From positions 1-8,171 of the forward strand of contig WGCR01000462.1 in the NCBI GenBank assembly GCA_015493675.1: a DNA stretch of 8,171 bases. The letters are read 5' to 3'. This document shows positions 6,198 to 8,171 of the stretch, in pieces (the stretch's first letter is position 1; each line of letters opens with the position of its first letter). A model generated the notes under the pieces. It was not told where the DNA came from and ran no database searches. It saw nothing but the letters and a program-made list of their open reading frames with translations. The position numbers and the translations under genes are program-made. Origin of the DNA: Anaerolineae bacterium. Its GTDB lineage: Bacteria; Chloroflexota; Anaerolineae; J102.

Positions 6198-6418
6198 AAA
6201 TGGGCTCCCCCTGGAAGCGGGCAGCGGTCAGGATGTGGCCGACCAACGCGGCTGCGTCGCCCACCGCGTCGAGCGGGGTCTGGTCTGCGGGCGAGTTGCG
6301 CGGGCGGGCTCGGGCGTTGCAATGTGAAATGAACGATGGCGATGCCCTGCTATTGTAAACGGCGTCCTTCCGGGCAGCGGCGTCGTTTGGACAATGACGG
6401 AATTAGATTGAACAAACT

Positions 6419-8171
6419 CTAATTGCCATTGGCAATGCGCAGACTTTTATCAATGGCCAATCGGACATTCCCATCCGAATGCTGTAATCGTTGCTGCGCC
6501 TCGGCAGGTGAACAATCCAGCAAAGTGCTTACAATGGCGATTTTCACATCGCCGTTGCTCTGTCGAAGCGCTGCTGCAGCGGTCTCTTCCGTGATGCCGC
6601 ATGCCTGGGCCACGATGCGTCGCGCCCGCACCTGCAGCTTGGCGTTGAGCTGCTGCACGTCCACCATCAAATTCCCATAAGTCTTCCCCAACCGCACCAT
6701 CACCCCGGTGCTGAGCATATTTAGGATCAGTTTCTGGGCCGTGCCCGCCTTCAGCCGGGTGGAACCGGTGATGACCTCAGGGCCCACCAGGGGAGCCAGG
6801 ACATAATCAGCTATCTCGGCCATGGGCGCAGGCAGATTGCAGATAAGCGCCACCGTGAGCGCGTCGCGACGTCGCGCCTCGGCCAGCGCGCCCATGACAA
6901 AAGGCGTGCGACCGCTGGCCGCGATGCCCACCACGCTATCTTGGGGGCCGATGGCCAGCTCCTGCATGGCCCGGGCGCCATCCTCGGGATTATCCTCCGC
7001 CTCCTCCACCGCCTCGGTCAGCGCCCGGCGACCGCCAGCAATGACGCCTGCCACCTGGTCGGGATCGGTGTTGAAGGTGGGGGGGCATTCCGACGCGTCC
7101 AGCACGCCCAATCGCCCCGACGTGCCCGCCCCCACATAAATCAGCCGTCCCCCCTTTTTCATGCGGGCTGCGATGGCGTCGATGGTCTCTGCAATGGCAG
7201 GCAGATTGGGTCGGATTGCAGCCACCGCTCGTTTGTCTTCGATGTGCATCAAACCCGCCAGCTCCAGCGTCGTACGAGTGTCCAGATCATTTGTGAGGAT
7301 GTTGCGCCGCTCCGATGCCCAGGCGCCATCTTTCGAACCTGACGCCTCATCGAAAGATGCCAGCGGATGTCCCAGCATCTCCAGCGCCAGCAGCCCCGCC
7401 CCCGTCGCCGCGTCGTAGCGGGGAAGCTGTGGCCGCGCAGCAGGCACGCGGGTATGAATGGATTGTTTGACGATCGTTCTGAAAAACTCGTTGCCTGTCA
7501 GCAACCCGCCCGCCAACACCAGTGGGAATGGTGGCCTTTCGTGTAGGTTCAGGCGTCGAGTCACCGCCTCGACGCTCGCGGCCAGGGCCTCCGCCGCCTC
7601 CACCGCGATGTCTGTGGCGATGAGATCACCAGCCTGGGCCGCGTCCAGCGCCAGCGGAGCCAACCCCGCGATCTCAGAGACCTTGCGTTCGGGCGCATAG
7701 AGCCAGTGAATCAGGTTTTGGGATGACGGCAGGCCCAGCGCATCCCGGATTCGTTCGGAAAGACGCGTCGGCAGCTCCCCGCCATCTTCCGCCCGGGCGA
7801 TGGCTTGCAACGCGTGCATGGCGATGGCGTAGCCGCTGCCGCCGTCCAGCAGATGTCCCCATCCCCCTGCTCTGGCGGACGCGTCCGCGTCATCCTCGCC
7901 ATAAGCGATCATGCCTGTGCCGGCAATGACCACCACCCCATAACGAGCGCCCGCGCCGCCCACCAAAGCCGCCAGGGCGTCCGTCACCACCATGCCTGGC
8001 GTATTCGGCAGGAGGTTGGCTTGCAAGGTTCGCATTGTCCGGGCCTCTTCTGGCCTGCCGACGCCTGCCAGCGCCCACACAACCGCCGCCGCCCTGTTTG
8101 TATGAACCCCCGCTACGCTGGCCGCTCCCTGCATGGCAGCGACCAGCGCTTCTTCCACACCCGTTCTCCCC
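6419..8171 (-). CDS. murQ: Fused sugar kinase and N-acetylmuramic acid 6-phosphate etherase (5' partial)
   Basis: The frame is open to the window edge; the GTG at 8156-8158 is internal (preceding codons read GRTG), so the start lies outside. Counting from that GTG, residues 1-265 are the BadF/BadG-type kinase without its N-terminal DGGGTK phosphate loop. Asp60 (VVTDALAAL) is the likely catalytic base, with GVVVIAGTGMIAYG the phosphate-2 region and VLAGGLLTGN the adenosine region. After a short linker, residues about 285-579 are a full MurQ: RNILTNDLDTRTTLE, the SIS sugar-phosphate fold with GRLIYVGAGTSGRLGVLDAS, then ECPPT (Glu357, equivalent to E. coli Glu83), EEAEDN (Glu388, equivalent to Glu114), GIAASGRTP, VGPEVITGSTRLKAGTAQK and the helical C-terminus. 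MurQ splits the lactyl ether of MurNAc 6-phosphate to give GlcNAc 6-phosphate and D-lactate. The kinase half would supply MurNAc 6-phosphate, so two successive steps of cytosolic cell-wall sugar recycling are joined. It stands apart from the sigma operon by 619 bases. Confidence 0.95.
   Translation of the reverse strand, partial: GRTGVEEALVAAMQGAASVAGVHTNRAAAVVWALAGVGRPEEARTMRTLQANLLPNTPGMVVTDALAALVGGAGARYGVVVIAGTGMIAYGEDDADASARAGGWGHLLDGGSGYAIAMHALQAIARAEDGGELPTRLSERIRDALGLPSSQNLIHWLYAPERKVSEIAGLAPLALDAAQAGDLIATDIAVEAAEALAASVEAVTRRLNLHERPPFPLVLAGGLLTGNEFFRTIVKQSIHTRVPAARPQLPRYDAATGAGLLALEMLGHPLASFDEASGSKDGAWASERRNILTNDLDTRTTLELAGLMHIEDKRAVAAIRPNLPAIAETIDAIAARMKKGGRLIYVGAGTSGRLGVLDASECPPTFNTDPDQVAGVIAGGRRALTEAVEEAEDNPEDGARAMQELAIGPQDSVVGIAASGRTPFVMGALAEARRRDALTVALICNLPAPMAEIADYVLAPLVGPEVITGSTRLKAGTAQKLILNMLSTGVMVRLGKTYGNLMVDVQQLNAKLQVRARRIVAQACGITEETAAAALRQSNGDVKIAIVSTLLDCSPAEAQQRLQHSDGNVRLAIDKSLRIANGN

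Larger units (their letters stand above)
6028..6402 (-). pseudogene. Possible decayed gene remnant, unidentified
   Basis: A minus-strand frame without stops for 124 codons coincides with the GC-rich island. Codons from about 6320 to 6200 mostly end in G or C, as in the neighbouring etherase gene, and the translation has an alpha-helical, soluble-protein look (DAVGDAAALVGHILTAARFQ). The composition then drifts to Arg/Gly-rich and ends in AT-rich DNA. There is no ATG and no ribosome binding site. Long open frames arise easily in GC-rich DNA, so this may be noise. Confidence 0.2.
5851..6418. other. Intergenic region with AT-rich part and GC-rich island
   Basis: No convincing gene is seen here. 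About 5851-6060 is AT-rich with runs of A and short hairpins only. About 6060-6330 switches abruptly to GC-rich DNA. On the minus strand one frame stays open from 6402 to the stop at 6028 (124 codons) but has no ATG; its first usable start is a GTG at 6264 without a ribosome binding site. The stretch reading NSPADQTPLDAVGDAAALVGHILTAA is gene-like in composition, yet I recognise no family. The island holds three tandem heptamers (6108-6128) and a perfect 18-base palindrome (6180-6197). Closer to the etherase gene there are two weak inverted repeats: 6357-6366 with 6379-6388 (10 pairs, two of them wobble in plus-strand RNA), and AATTAGA/TCTAATT at 6401-6407 and 6418-6424, which overlaps the etherase stop codon. 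Confidence 0.5.

Noticed and set aside
6046..6327. 93-codon plus-strand frame in the GC-rich island
   Set aside because: It includes the tandem heptamers and the palindrome, has an Arg/Pro/Gly-rich translation and no good ribosome binding site; no family recognised.
6357..6388. Terminator for the kinase-etherase gene
   Set aside because: The 10-pair stem is good only in plus-strand RNA; in the minus-strand transcript two positions become A-C mismatches, and no U-tract follows.
1..8171. CRISPR array or cas genes that would make the TPR-CHAT protein a Craspase
   Set aside because: No regularly spaced repeats, no Cas7-11/gRAMP or Csx30/Csx31 recognisable in the window; flanking DNA could still hold them.

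Overview
The window looks like a chromosomal segment of a Gram-positive-type or filamentous bacterium, most plausibly Chloroflexota. This is an inference from gene style only: an exported protein with a Pro/Thr linker, a large TPR-CHAT peptidase beside an ECF-type sigma factor, and a kinase-MurQ fusion. No rRNA or other marker gene confirms the phylum. I see no tRNA, rRNA, CRISPR array, insertion sequence or phage gene.

Layout. (1) 1-978, plus strand: the 3' part of a probably secreted protein made of two beta-rich domains joined by a Pro/Thr linker, followed by a strong intrinsic terminator (994-1036). (2) 1037-1246: a short convergent region with a 24-codon hydrophobic small ORF behind a very good ribosome binding site, closed by a second GC-rich hairpin. 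(3) 5799 down to 1247, minus strand: a tight three-gene operon of an ECF-type sigma factor with a long N-terminal extension, a soluble zinc-finger (Hx3Cx2C) anti-sigma-like protein, and a 996-residue TPR-CHAT cysteine peptidase with an intact His/Cys dyad. (4) 5800-6418: a 619-base gap with an inverted repeat and candidate promoter just upstream of the sigma gene, then a GC-rich island that may be a decayed gene. (5) 8171 down to 6419, minus strand: a fused sugar kinase and N-acetylmuramic acid 6-phosphate etherase (MurQ), whose N-terminus lies outside the window.

How the genes may work together. The most interesting unit is the sigma / zinc anti-sigma / TPR-CHAT operon. It recalls the known type III-E CRISPR arrangement, in which a TPR-CHAT peptidase cleaves Csx30, a protein that holds an RpoE-like sigma factor. 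Here there is no CRISPR component, so the peptidase would have to sense something else through its TPR superhelix. The working hypothesis is a self-contained cytosolic switch: the anti-sigma holds the sigma factor, and the CHAT peptidase releases it by cleavage. The kinase-MurQ fusion belongs to cell-wall sugar recycling and seems to be an independent unit.
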